DNA from: Candidatus Pacearchaeota archaeon
GTDB lineage: Archaea; Nanobdellota; Nanobdellia; Pacearchaeales; GW2011-AR1
Reading direction: 5' to 3'
Length of the DNA stretch: 36,303 nucleotides
Assembly: GCA_030699205.1 (NCBI GenBank)
Contig: JAUYJY010000013.1
Location: 1 to 36,303, forward strand
The notes under the pieces were generated by a model. The model was not told where the DNA came from. It saw nothing but the letters and a program-made list of their open reading frames with translations, and ran no database searches. Shown here in pieces: positions 16,114 to 24,057 of the stretch (positions within the stretch are counted from its first letter, which is position 1; each line of letters starts with the position of its first letter). The translations under genes were made by a program, and so were the position numbers.

Positions 16114-16947
16114 ATGGAAGAGGTGAAAGTTGAAAAGAAAGGTGGCGTGGAGCCGAAGGTGTATTCTCATTCAAGACTTTGGCTTTATGAAAATTGCCCT
16201 GAATTTTATAAAGTGAAATATATAGATAAACTTCCTATTGAAATGCCTGTGCATATGGCTCTATTTTTAGGAAAGGCGGTGCATGATAGTTTGGAGTGGT
16301 TATATCATCAGGTAAAAAATAGAGATGTCAGCATTGATGAATTAATTGAGAATTTTACTGATGAGTGGATAAGCAGTTTTTCTGAAGATATAAGAGTTGT
16401 GAATGGGGATGAGAAAGAGCTGTATAATCGGGGAATTAAATTTTTAGTTGATTATTATACAAAACATTATCCGTTTAAGGAAAATGTTGTTGCTATTGAA
16501 AGAAAAATTTTGTTTCCTCTTGATGAAAAAGGAGAATATATGATTCAGGGATATATTGATAGGCTTGATTTAAATAATGGAATTTATGAAGTCCATGATT
16601 ATAAGACTAATGCTTATTTGAAAAGGCAAGAGGAGATTGATAAAGATAGACAGCTTGCATTATATCATCTGGGATTGAAAAATGAATTTGGAAATGATAT
16701 TCAGGTTAAATTAATATGGCATTTTTTATCGTTTAATATGAGTATTACTTCTCAAAGAACAGAATATGAACTTGAGAAGTTAAGGAGAGACACATTAAGT
16801 TTAATTAAAGAAATTGAAAGCACGACGGAATGGCCTGCGTGCGGAAAAAAGTTTTGTGATTGGTGTAATTTTAAGGAAGAAAATAATATAAACTATGAAC
16901 AAATTTCACAGGACGTTTATAAATTGAAGAATTTATCTTTTTCTTAA
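16114..16947 (+). CDS. RecB/Cas4-like PD-(D/E)XK nuclease with probable Fe-S cluster
   Basis: A 277-aa member of the PD-(D/E)XK phosphodiesterase superfamily (PDDEXK_1, as in AddB, Cas4 and RecB). Conserved pieces are YSHSRLWLYENCPEFYKVKY near residue 18, LGKAVHDSLEWL (~53) with its conserved His, GYIDRLD (~148) and EVHDYKTN (~158) with the catalytic D and K. One cysteine early (ENCP) and three at the C-terminus (CGKKFCDWC) reproduce the 1+3 pattern that holds a 4Fe-4S cluster in AddB and Cas4. No CRISPR array or cas gene is present, so a role in DNA end processing or repair is more likely than adaptation. The 3' end overlaps the convergent DUF5652 gene by 15 bp. Confidence 0.85.
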   Translation: MEEVKVEKKGGVEPKVYSHSRLWLYENCPEFYKVKYIDKLPIEMPVHMALFLGKAVHDSLEWLYHQVKNRDVSIDELIENFTDEWISSFSEDIRVVNGDEKELYNRGIKFLVDYYTKHYPFKENVVAIERKILFPLDEKGEYMIQGYIDRLDLNNGIYEVHDYKTNAYLKRQEEIDKDRQLALYHLGLKNEFGNDIQVKLIWHFLSFNMSITSQRTEYELEKLRRDTLSLIKEIESTTEWPACGKKFCDWCNFKEENNINYEQISQDVYKLKNLSFS

Positions 16948-17226
16948 ACTTGATTTTTTTGCCTTCTTTATTTTGGATTTTTGAATAATCTTTTGAGACT
17001 TTTTATTTCCTAAATTTATTTCAGAGAATAAATAAATGTATAATATTTCTAAAATACCTAAGGTATTTACAACTAAAAGAACTATAAACCAAATAGGGGA
17101 GTTCTTTCTTGCCGATTTCCATAATGCAAGTGCCTTCCAGAATAAAGTCCATAGAATAACAATGAATATCAGCCATAGTGGAATGCCAGCATAACCGAGA
17201 GCTTCTGCAAATAATTCCGATGCCAT
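16933..17226 (-). CDS. DUF5652-like small membrane protein
   Basis: A 97-aa protein with two transmembrane helices (residues ~14-36 and ~43-66) and a strongly basic tail (KKSQKIIQKSKIKKAKKSS). The pattern WTLFWKALALWKSARKNSPI then WFIVLLVVNTLGILEILYI matches DUF5652, a family of unknown function. A TATA box CTATTTAAATC lies about 30 bp before the ATG in gene orientation. It converges with, and overlaps by 15 bp, the nuclease gene. Confidence 0.75.
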   Translation of the reverse strand: MASELFAEALGYAGIPLWLIFIVILWTLFWKALALWKSARKNSPIWFIVLLVVNTLGILEILYIYLFSEINLGNKKSQKIIQKSKIKKAKKSSLRKR

Positions 17227-17436
17227 ATAGGATTATAGAATTTTTGATTTAAATAGTTTTGTGATGTGGATTTAATAAAAATAATTGAGATATTGTTTAA
17301 TTTGAGGGTTTGGGGGATTGGAAGAGTTAGAAATAGGCAAAGGGGATAAAAAATAGTTGCTTTGCACTAATCTCCAAAGTTTATTTTCATAAACGAACTT
17401 TAATTTAAAAAGGGAATTAAAACAATTAGTTTAGGA

Positions 17437-17529
17437 TATAGCAGAAGACAAAATATCTTGAACAGTTTTTTGTTCTTCCGCTAATAGTCTAAGACAAATA
17501 CCTTTCAATTATAAATGTCTTAGACTATA
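17437..17529 (+). repeat. Two-hairpin element A (copy 10)
   Basis: A complete 93-bp short form with one change in the hairpin-1 loop (ATATCTTGAAC for ATATTTTGAAC). Its right end reads CTATATAAAAG together with the flanking DNA, which looks like an archaeal TATA box oriented towards nrdR. The upstream spacer 17227-17436 holds the sequence TTTGCACTAATCTCCAAAG (about 17361-17379), related to sites at 10.8 and 16.0 kb. Confidence 0.95.
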
Positions 17530-17570
17530 TAAAAGCTTAAATAGGGAGATGATTTTTAGGTCTTACAAAT

Positions 17571-17612
17571 ACAATTTGTTGTGTTTTTTTGCTGTTAGCT
17601 ACAATATATTGT
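17571..17612 (+). promoter_or_regulatory. Tandem candidate NrdR boxes overlapping the nrdR promoter
   Basis: ACAATTTGTTGT (17571-17582) and the perfect palindrome ACAATATATTGT (17601-17612) resemble the NrdR box. Their centres are 30 bp apart, close to the three-helical-turn spacing of NrdR box pairs in bacteria. The second box contains the TATA-like AATATATT, about 27 bp before the nrdR ATG, so a bound repressor would block TBP. Binding is inferred. Confidence 0.65.
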
Positions 17613-17635
17613 ATTAACTTGGAAGTTAAAATAAC

Positions 17636-18076
17636 ATGATGTGTCCTTTTTGCACCCACGCCGAAACGAAAGTTACGGATAAGAGGGATGTGGGAAGGAT
17701 ATCAAGAAGGAGAAGGGAGTGTTTGAAATGCGGGAAAAGATTTTCTACGCATGAACGGATTGAACTAAGTGAGATGAAGGTTATTAAAAAGAGCGGAGAA
17801 AAAGAACTTTTTGACCGCTCAAAAATAATCTTTGGAATAAAAAAAGCCTGTGAAAAAAGACCCGTAGATGATGAGACAATTGAAAAAATGGTGAATATGA
17901 TTGAACAAAAAATCAGGAAGAAGGGAATGATTGTTAAGAGCAACCAGATTGGAGAAATGATCTCTAAAGAACTTAAGAAAATTGATAATGTTTCATATAT
18001 TAGATTTGCGTCTGTTTACAGAGATTTTGCGGATATTTCAGATTTTAGAAAGGAATTGAGGGAGTTGAAAAAATAA
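17636..18076 (+). CDS. nrdR: NrdR-type regulator of ribonucleotide reductase
   Basis: A 146-aa NrdR homologue of normal length. The N-terminal zinc ribbon has cysteines in MMCPFCTHAETKV and ECLKCGKRFSTHER. The ATP-cone domain follows (residues ~48-135, from VIKKSGEKELFDRSKIIFGI onward). In bacteria NrdR senses ATP/dATP and represses nrd genes. It starts the nrdR-nrdJ cluster, with nrdJ 61 bp downstream on the same strand, behind two candidate NrdR boxes. The start could be either of the first two ATG codons. A TATA-like stretch before nrdJ allows some separate transcription. Confidence 0.95.
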   Translation: MMCPFCTHAETKVTDKRDVGRISRRRRECLKCGKRFSTHERIELSEMKVIKKSGEKELFDRSKIIFGIKKACEKRPVDDETIEKMVNMIEQKIRKKGMIVKSNQIGEMISKELKKIDNVSYIRFASVYRDFADISDFRKELRELKK

Positions 18077-18137
18077 ATTTCAATGTTTCCTTAAAACTAT
18101 CTAAGAAGATAAATAGGGTATAAACAAAAGAGGATAA

Positions 18138-21100
18138 ATGAAAGAAGAAGTGTTTGGGAATGAAGAAAAATTTGTGCTGGAACAGAAAAGTCCTGCAGAA
18201 CAGATTGTACCATTGCAAATTGAAAGATATTTTACTAAAGAAGATTTGAACCATTTTGAATATGGGTTGAATGGGAAACCATTAAATTGGGTTGCTGAAG
18301 ATGTGAGTTTTACTGATGATAGGGGGAAAGTTATTTTTACTCAAAGAGGAGTTAAAAAACCTGAATTTTGGAGCAGTCTTGCATTGAAGGTTGTTGCGAG
18401 CAAATATTTCTGGGGAGACCAGGCAAAGGGCGAGAGAGAAAATTCAATTGAAAAGTTGATTGGAAGAATTGGAAGATTTATTAAAAGACAATCTTTATCA
18501 CAAAAATATTTTGATGAAAAAAAAGCAGAGATATTAAAGAATGAAATTGAAGCAATTTGTTTAAATCAGCTTGCGGTATTTAATTCTCCTGTCTGGTTTA
18601 ATGTGGGCATTCAGGAATATAATAAAAATGCGGGAGGGGTTTCTGCTTATGTCTGGGATTCTAATACTGATGAGATAATAAAGGCGGAGAAAACAATGGA
18701 CAGACCTCAGTGTTCTGCATGTTTTATTCAATCTGCGGAAGATGATATGGATGCAATTCTTGCACTTCAAGTTTCAGAAGGAAATTTATTTAAGGCAGGA
18801 AGCGGGACAGGAACAAATAGAAGTCCGTTAAGAAGTTCTAAAGAAAAACTAACGGGCGGAGGAAGAGCTTCAGGGCCTGTTTCATTTATGAAAGCTTATG
18901 ATGCATATGCAGGGGTTATAAAATCCGGAGGGAAGACAAGAAGGGCGGCGAAGATGGAAATATTGAATATAGAACATCCAGATATTATAGATTTTATAAA
19001 TGCGAAACAAAATGAGGAAAAAAAGGCTTGGGCTTTAATTGAAGAAGGATATGATGGAGGAATGAATGGAGAAGCTTATGAAACTGTTGCTTTCCAGAAT
19101 TGCAATATGTCTGTCAGGGTCACAGATGAATTTATGAATGCAGTTAAGAATGATGGAGAGTGGAAAACAAAGCTGGTGAAAACCGGAGAAGTTTGCGAAA
19201 CTTTTGAAGCAAAAGAAATATTAAATAAAATTGCAGGGGGAACTTATATATGCGGAGATCCAGGGATGCAGTTTGATACTATAATAAATAAATATCATAC
19301 CTGCAAGAATTCTGGGAGAATAAATGCGAGTAATCCTTGTGTTACTGGAGACACTAAAGTCTTGACTAAAGATGGGCGCTGGAGAAGAATTGATTCCTTA
19401 ATTGGAAAAGAGATAGATATCTTGACAAATACTGGAATTATCAATAAATCTCAGATAAATGGTTCTTTTATGACAGGGACAAAACCAGTTTATAGGCTTA
19501 CAACGAAAAATGGTTATGAAATAAAACTTACTTCGGACCATAAAGTTTTCACAATCAATCGAGGTTTTGTGCCTGCTTTTGAACTCTCTCGGGATGACAG
19601 AGTTTTAATTCCTGGTCTAGAAGTTGCTGAAATAAATGAGCCAGAGGATAAAACGTTTTTCCAGATGTTGGGAGTTTACCTTGGAGATGGATGTGGAGGG
19701 AATGTAAATAACAATAGAGGAATCCAAATAACCATGGATAAGCAAAAAGAATCTGGAATTTTATCTAGCTTTGCTGAATATGTCTCGTCAAATTATGAGA
19801 GAATGACTCATAAAACTTCACCAGCGAGTGTTCAAATTACAAAAACCTCTGGAAAATATGTTATAACTAACAATAACTTAATTAGCAAATTTAGGGAATT
19901 TGTGGACCTATCCCTATTAAGTTATGAAAAATGTTTCTCTGAAGAAATGTTCAATTTATCATTGGGTGAACAAAAATATGTTCTGCAAGGGCTATTTACA
20001 GCTGATGGAACTGTTGCAAATTATGGAAGTAAGTCACAGTATGTTGCTTTAGATTCTACTAGTTTGAAATTGTTGAAAGATGTGCAAATTATCTTATTGG
20101 GTTTTGGGATTAAAAGCAAGTTATACAAGAATAGAAGGGCTGGAAAGGGTATTGCAATGCTCCCAGATGGAAATGGCAACTTAAAAGAATATAAAGTTAA
20201 AGAAGTCCATTCATTGAGGATTTCTAGGTCGGGTAGACTCAAGTTTGAGAAGCTTATAGGATTTATGCATGAATCTCCTAAAAATAACAAATTAAAACTT
20301 TTGAACAGTAATATTGGAGTTTATGAAGATAGGCCATTTGATTTAATTGAATCTTTAGAATATGTGGGAGAAGAAAAGGTTTATGATTTGACAGAGCCCC
20401 TGACACACACCTTTGTGGCTAATGGAATCACAGTTCATAATTGTAGCGAATACATGTTCCTGGACGATTCTGCGTGTAATCTTGCAAGCATAAACTTAAT
20501 GAAATTTAGAACCAGAGAAGGAAAGTTTGATGCGGAGAGTTTTAAGCAGGTTGTTAAAAGATTTATTATTGCAATGGATTTGTTTGTTGATGGTTCAAGT
20601 TATCCTGGGGAAGAGATAGCAAGAAATTCAAGAGATTTTAGGCCATTGGGATTAGGATATGCAAATCTTGGTGCTTTATTGATGTCTCTTGGTCTTCCAT
20701 ATGATTCGGAAGAAGGAAGGGCTGTTGCGGCGGTAATTACTGCAATAATGTGCGGGGAAGCATATAAAACATCCGCACAGCTTGCGGGAGTTGTCGGGCC
20801 ATTTCCCAGATATGCAGAAAATAGTGAATCGATGTTAAATGTGATAAAAATGCATAGAGACCATGTGAAAGACATTAATGTTAATAAAATTCCATCGGAT
20901 TTAAGATATTTAATTAATGATGCGTGGGATTCGTGGAGTGATGCTGTTGAAATCGGAGAAATAAATGGTTTTAGAAACTCACAGGCGACGGTTCTTGCTC
21001 CCACGGGAACTATTGCATTTATGATGGACTGCGATACAACTGGAATTGAGCCGGATATTGCTTTGGTAAAGTATAAAGTTCTTTCTGGAGGGGGAATGCT

Positions 21101-22088
21101 TAAGATAGTTAATAGGGGGGTTGCCCTTGCGTTGCAAAAGCTTGGATACGATGATGTGGAGATTAAGGAAATTATAGATTATATTGACAAGGAAGAAACT
21201 ATTGAGGGTGCACCTGGATTGAAAGATGAACATCTTGCGGTGTTTGATTGCGCCTTCAAGGCCACTAAGGGGAAGAGAAGTATATACCATAAGGGGCATA
21301 TATTAATGATGGCGGTAACACAGCCATTTATTTCAGGAGCGATAAGCAAGACAATTAATATGCCTGAACATTCAACTATTGAAGATATTGCTGATGCTTA
21401 CATTGCTTCATGGGAAAATAATCTGAAAGCTGTTGCAATATATAGAGAAAATTCAAAGAGAAGCCAGCCATTAAATACTCAAAAGACGGAGGGAGAGAGA
21501 GTTTCAAGAGAAGCAGTAAATAAAGGAGAGAGGGTAAGACTGCCTCAAACACATAAATCTATCACACATAAGTTTGAGATTGCAGAACATGAGGGTTATT
21601 TGACTATTGGATTATATGATGATGGAAAGCCGGGAGAAATATTTATCACAATGCATAAGATTGGCTCTACCATCAGAGGATTGATGGACTCTTGGGCAAC
21701 ATCTGTTTCATTAAATTTGCAGTATGGTATTCCTGTGGATGTATTATTCAGCAAGTTTAGGCATCAGAAATTTGAGCCAGCCGGTTTTGTGAAAAACCAA
21801 AATGGCGGAAAACTTGATGAAAAGACAATTACAATAAGAACTGCTTCTTCTTTAGTTGATTATGTTGCACAATTTATGTTAAATAATTTTGGTGCAGGTG
21901 CTGGAAAAATAGAATTTGAAATTAAACAACTGGAAAAACCGAAGGAAGAACAAAAAGATTTGAAATTGTATTCTGCAGATGAAGGCATTATCTGTCCAAT
22001 ATGTGGAGGTTCTGCAAAGAGAGTTGGGAATTGTTCGTTAGTTTGCACAGATTGTAAGCAGACGACAAGGAGTGGTTGCGGGGAGTAA
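18138..22088 (+). CDS. nrdJ: Class II (adenosylcobalamin-dependent) ribonucleotide reductase with an in-frame intein
   Basis: A 1316-aa precursor; after removal of the 368-aa intein (residues 401-768) the mature enzyme is about 948 aa, usual for NrdJ. It reduces ribonucleotides to deoxyribonucleotides using a B12-derived radical. Visible are FNSPVWFNVG (~148), RPQCSACF (~189, with a redox cysteine), GSGTGTNRSPLRSS (~221), the active-site motif NP-CSE interrupted exactly before its cysteine by the intein, DDSACNLASINL after it (second redox cysteine), and LAPTGTIAFMMD with TGIEPD. A TSCPD-like domain (RGLMDSWATS, ~1175) and a C-terminal Cys-rich tail (CPICGG ... CTDCKQ ... GCGE), which may bind zinc or shuttle electrons, complete it. 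No class I or III subunits are nearby. Confidence 0.95.
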   Translation: MKEEVFGNEEKFVLEQKSPAEQIVPLQIERYFTKEDLNHFEYGLNGKPLNWVAEDVSFTDDRGKVIFTQRGVKKPEFWSSLALKVVASKYFWGDQAKGERENSIEKLIGRIGRFIKRQSLSQKYFDEKKAEILKNEIEAICLNQLAVFNSPVWFNVGIQEYNKNAGGVSAYVWDSNTDEIIKAEKTMDRPQCSACFIQSAEDDMDAILALQVSEGNLFKAGSGTGTNRSPLRSSKEKLTGGGRASGPVSFMKAYDAYAGVIKSGGKTRRAAKMEILNIEHPDIIDFINAKQNEEKKAWALIEEGYDGGMNGEAYETVAFQNCNMSVRVTDEFMNAVKNDGEWKTKLVKTGEVCETFEAKEILNKIAGGTYICGDPGMQFDTIINKYHTCKNSGRINASNPCVTGDTKVLTKDGRWRRIDSLIGKEIDILTNTGIINKSQINGSFMTGTKPVYRLTTKNGYEIKLTSDHKVFTINRGFVPAFELSRDDRVLIPGLEVAEINEPEDKTFFQMLGVYLGDGCGGNVNNNRGIQITMDKQKESGILSSFAEYVSSNYERMTHKTSPASVQITKTSGKYVITNNNLISKFREFVDLSLLSYEKCFSEEMFNLSLGEQKYVLQGLFTADGTVANYGSKSQYVALDSTSLKLLKDVQIILLGFGIKSKLYKNRRAGKGIAMLPDGNGNLKEYKVKEVHSLRISRSGRLKFEKLIGFMHESPKNNKLKLLNSNIGVYEDRPFDLIESLEYVGEEKVYDLTEPLTHTFVANGITVHNCSEYMFLDDSACNLASINLMKFRTREGKFDAESFKQVVKRFIIAMDLFVDGSSYPGEEIARNSRDFRPLGLGYANLGALLMSLGLPYDSEEGRAVAAVITAIMCGEAYKTSAQLAGVVGPFPRYAENSESMLNVIKMHRDHVKDINVNKIPSDLRYLINDAWDSWSDAVEIGEINGFRNSQATVLAPTGTIAFMMDCDTTGIEPDIALVKYKVLSGGGMLKIVNRGVALALQKLGYDDVEIKEIIDYIDKEETIEGAPGLKDEHLAVFDCAFKATKGKRSIYHKGHILMMAVTQPFISGAISKTINMPEHSTIEDIADAYIASWENNLKAVAIYRENSKRSQPLNTQKTEGERVSREAVNKGERVRLPQTHKSITHKFEIAEHEGYLTIGLYDDGKPGEIFITMHKIGSTIRGLMDSWATSVSLNLQYGIPVDVLFSKFRHQKFEPAGFVKNQNGGKLDEKTITIRTASSLVDYVAQFMLNNFGAGAGKIEFEIKQLEKPKEEQKDLKLYSADEGIICPICGGSAKRVGNCSLVCTDCKQTTRSGCGE
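19338..20441 (+). mobile_element. Intein with LAGLIDADG homing endonuclease in nrdJ
   Basis: This intein is 368 residues long, starting at Cys401 (CVTGDTKVLTKDGRWRRI, block A) and ending VHN before Cys769. Block B is the TSDHKVF region. The dodecapeptide endonuclease motifs are LGVYLGDG and LQGLFTADG. Block F is VYDLTEPLTHTFVANG, followed by the terminal His-Asn. All splicing residues (Cys1, His-Asn, Cys+1) are present, so it should splice. The +1 cysteine is the predicted thiyl-radical cysteine of the reductase, so unspliced protein must be inactive. Confidence 0.95.
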
Positions 22089-22552
22089 TGTGTTAGTGTA
22101 TAAATGTAATTAGTTTACTCATTTACCTCATTTCATTTCGCTGGGGGGCTTTGCGTGAGTTTCAATTTGCCTTCGACTTGATAGATTTAACTTCGGGGGA
22201 AGTTTTATAATTAAAACATTCAAATAACAAACTCTGATAAAAATCCCCAACTTTAAATCTTTATCATAATTTTTTCTTAATTCCTAACATATTCCTCGTT
22301 TTTTCCCAGATATTTTCAAATCTTTTTATCGCTTGCTTCGTTTATCTTAATAAAAAATCCGTGTATATTTGGCTGTTTTTTGGGGGTGGTTATTCGCTTA
22401 ATGGGTGTTGCTTGGCTTCGCCCAAATTGAGATTTCGCCCTTCTGGTTACTTGCTTCGTTAAAATCATAAAAGAGAAAACGCACAAAATTGCTACGCAAC
22501 TTTGCCTAATAAAATTTTAACGAAATTGCTAAAACAAATTTTTTGCGAAAGA
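22089..22552. other. Intergenic region with an inverted repeat
   Basis: No gene is supported in 464 bp. TTCGTTAAAAT (22455-22465) and ATTTTAACGAA (22514-22524) form an 11-bp inverted repeat. The phrase GCTTGCTTCGTT and similar TTCG-containing strings recur. Composition is less G-skewed than around the core genes and resembles the spacers at 14.4 and 23.2 kb. Confidence 0.5.
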
Positions 22553-23086
22553 CTACTTGTCTGTGAATTGCCATCTGCTGAAGTCAATTAGATATATTTG
22601 CTCCTTTTCTGGAACCCAAAGAGTATTTTCCCAACCCATTGCGTCAGAAGGTCTTATACCTAAGCCTTCTATTTTATCTCTTTCTGTCGCAACTAATTCG
22701 TCCACTCTTTTATGTAATTCTGGTCGCAAATATTTAGGATGTGGGACAGAGCCATTTATGTATTCCATAACAAATGCTGGAAATCTTCTCGGAAACCAAA
22801 GCTCTGTCCATTCTTCATCAGATGGATTTTTTAACATAAAAACTCCATAAGGTTTTGGAACAGATACTCCATTTTCATATAATTTTTTGCAAATTTCGTA
22901 TTCGTTTTGAACTTTCTCTCCTTTGGGACTCACTTTGCAAAACCAATCTGTCCAATCTCTCGCCCATTCAAATTTTGCCACTTTATCTTCTGATATTCTA
23001 TAAAGTGGGCCGTCAGCTCCGCTAAGGCATATTGCTTCCATTCTTTCAGTATCCATATTTGGGCGAGCGATTTTGTTTTTTCTCAT
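22553..23086 (-). CDS. Small protein-kinase-like fold protein
   Basis: A 177-aa protein with features of the kinase-like superfamily (RIO, aminoglycoside phosphotransferase and related). GPLYRISEDKVAKFE (residue ~26) could supply the ATP-binding lysine and NEYEICKKLYENG (~61) the helix-C glutamate. VSVPKPYGVF (~74) precedes the hinge, PSDAMGWENTLW (~146) resembles the catalytic loop, and YLIDFSRW (~165) holds the metal-binding Asp. At 177 aa it is shorter than most kinases, ending just after the DFG-equivalent. The substrate is unknown. It is flanked by two long non-coding stretches, suggesting an accessory gene. A TATA-like GACTTAAAAACG precedes the ATG. Confidence 0.6.
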   Translation of the reverse strand: MRKNKIARPNMDTERMEAICLSGADGPLYRISEDKVAKFEWARDWTDWFCKVSPKGEKVQNEYEICKKLYENGVSVPKPYGVFMLKNPSDEEWTELWFPRRFPAFVMEYINGSVPHPKYLRPELHKRVDELVATERDKIEGLGIRPSDAMGWENTLWVPEKEQIYLIDFSRWQFTDK

Positions 23087-23534
23087 GAAAATGGCAATAT
23101 TTTGTCGTTTTTAAGTCTTTCGCTTTGTAACTACTAAGAAGTAAAGATAGTTTCAGCTACGCTGCGAAATCGGCTGAGAACGAAATCTTAACTCACGAGG
23201 TCGCTTCTTGCTCCACTCGTGTCTCACTCTTTCAGAGTTCGGTCAAGCAACAGCAGATTAAGAGGTTACATTACCTTGCAGTCATTCCACCCAAATCCCT
23301 TCGGGACTTCTCTTAATCGTGATGTTGCCAGACTGCGTCTAAATTAAGAATTCTCTCCCGCCCAATAGGAGAAATTGTTGTCAGATGTGAGTCGCCTTAG
23401 TTGCTTACGCGACAAATAGTCTGAAACTTCGTTTCAGAAATTTAAGTCAATAAATAAATGTTCTTAATAGAGAAAAATAAAAAACTGAAAAAATTTATAA
23501 GAATGTTTAAAAAGAAAGCATTTTTTCAATTAAT
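23087..23534. other. Gene-free region with several stable hairpins
   Basis: About 450 bp with higher GC than the surroundings and no open frame of note. GTCGC ... GCGAC (about 23391-23413) is followed by CTGAAACTTCGTTTCAG (about 23421-23437), a 7-bp stem with a TTC loop. A TCCCTTCGGGA hairpin lies upstream. An unannotated structured RNA or decayed genes are both possible. A TATA-like AATTTATAAG near 23494 probably serves the next gene. Confidence 0.45.
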
Positions 23535-23846
23535 ATGGCAGATAGAAAAAATTCATTAGATGTTCAGATTGATTATAATAGAATGGTTGATTTGGAAGGA
23601 CATGAAGGTAGAGAAAGAGGGAGACTCACTCAAAATCTAAGAGTAGCACTTAGGCAGGCAGGTATTGAGACTCACGCTCAACTTGTTAAAAGCTATTGTG
23701 AGTCTCTTGGAGAACATATTAGCGACTCAAGAAATGGAGAATGGAATCCTATTTATTTTCTCAGATATAGAAGAATGGCTGGAAATGATTCTAGAGAATT
23801 GATGTTTAAATATATGGTCGCAATGGGAATAAAACTGCCTCGTTAA
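23535..23846 (+). CDS. Hypothetical 103-aa protein
   Basis: No family is recognised. It is a soluble protein rich in Arg and Glu (MADRKNSLDVQIDYNRMVDL at the start, AMGIKLPR at the end). The middle part, RVALRQAGIETHAQLVKSY, could form a helix-turn-helix-like segment, but no clear DNA-binding signature is present. A TATA-like AATTTATAAGAATG lies about 35 bp before the ATG. It lies directly upstream of the toxin-antitoxin pair on the same strand as the antitoxin, which has its own promoter. Confidence 0.55.
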   Translation: MADRKNSLDVQIDYNRMVDLEGHEGRERGRLTQNLRVALRQAGIETHAQLVKSYCESLGEHISDSRNGEWNPIYFLRYRRMAGNDSRELMFKYMVAMGIKLPR

Positions 23847-23883
23847 TAATTCTAAAAAAAGTCACCAAAAAATATTTAAGCCC

Positions 23884-23897
23884 ATTCTATATAGAAT
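23884..23897. promoter_or_regulatory. Palindrome in the antitoxin promoter
   Basis: ATTCTATATAGAAT is a perfect 14-bp palindrome ending 4 bp before the antitoxin ATG and just after a TATA-like ATATTTAAG (about 23870-23879). It is well placed as an operator for autoregulation by the antitoxin or the toxin-antitoxin complex. Confidence 0.5.
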
Positions 23898-23901
23898 AAC
23901 T

Positions 23902-24057
23902 ATGGAAATGATAGAAATACCAAAAACAGAATACGAAAGAATGAAGCATCAAATAGCTAAGCTTAGAGAATTGGAAAAAATAGATTTTGATTTAATTAGG
24001 CAATTCAAAGACAGCTTAAAAGATGTTAAGGCAGGTAGAATAAGAAGAGTTGCTTAA
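23902..24057 (+). CDS. RelB-like antitoxin (51 aa)
   Basis: A short protein reading MEMIEIPKTEYERMKHQIAK and ending DSLKDVKAGRIRRVA. The beta-strand-like start, a long helix and the C-terminal (F/L)KDSL-DVKAGRI-R pattern match the short RelB-type antitoxins of archaea, whose C-terminal half wraps the toxin. It converges with the RelE-like gene and the two stop codons overlap (TTAA, 4 bp). It would sequester the toxin and probably repress its own promoter through the palindrome just upstream. The assignment rests on short sequence similarity plus the neighbouring toxin. Confidence 0.7.
   Translation: MEMIEIPKTEYERMKHQIAKLRELEKIDFDLIRQFKDSLKDVKAGRIRRVA

Noticed and set aside
16114..16947. Cas4 as part of a CRISPR adaptation module
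   Set aside because: No cas1, cas2 or array is present in the window; the general RecB-like nuclease description is safer.
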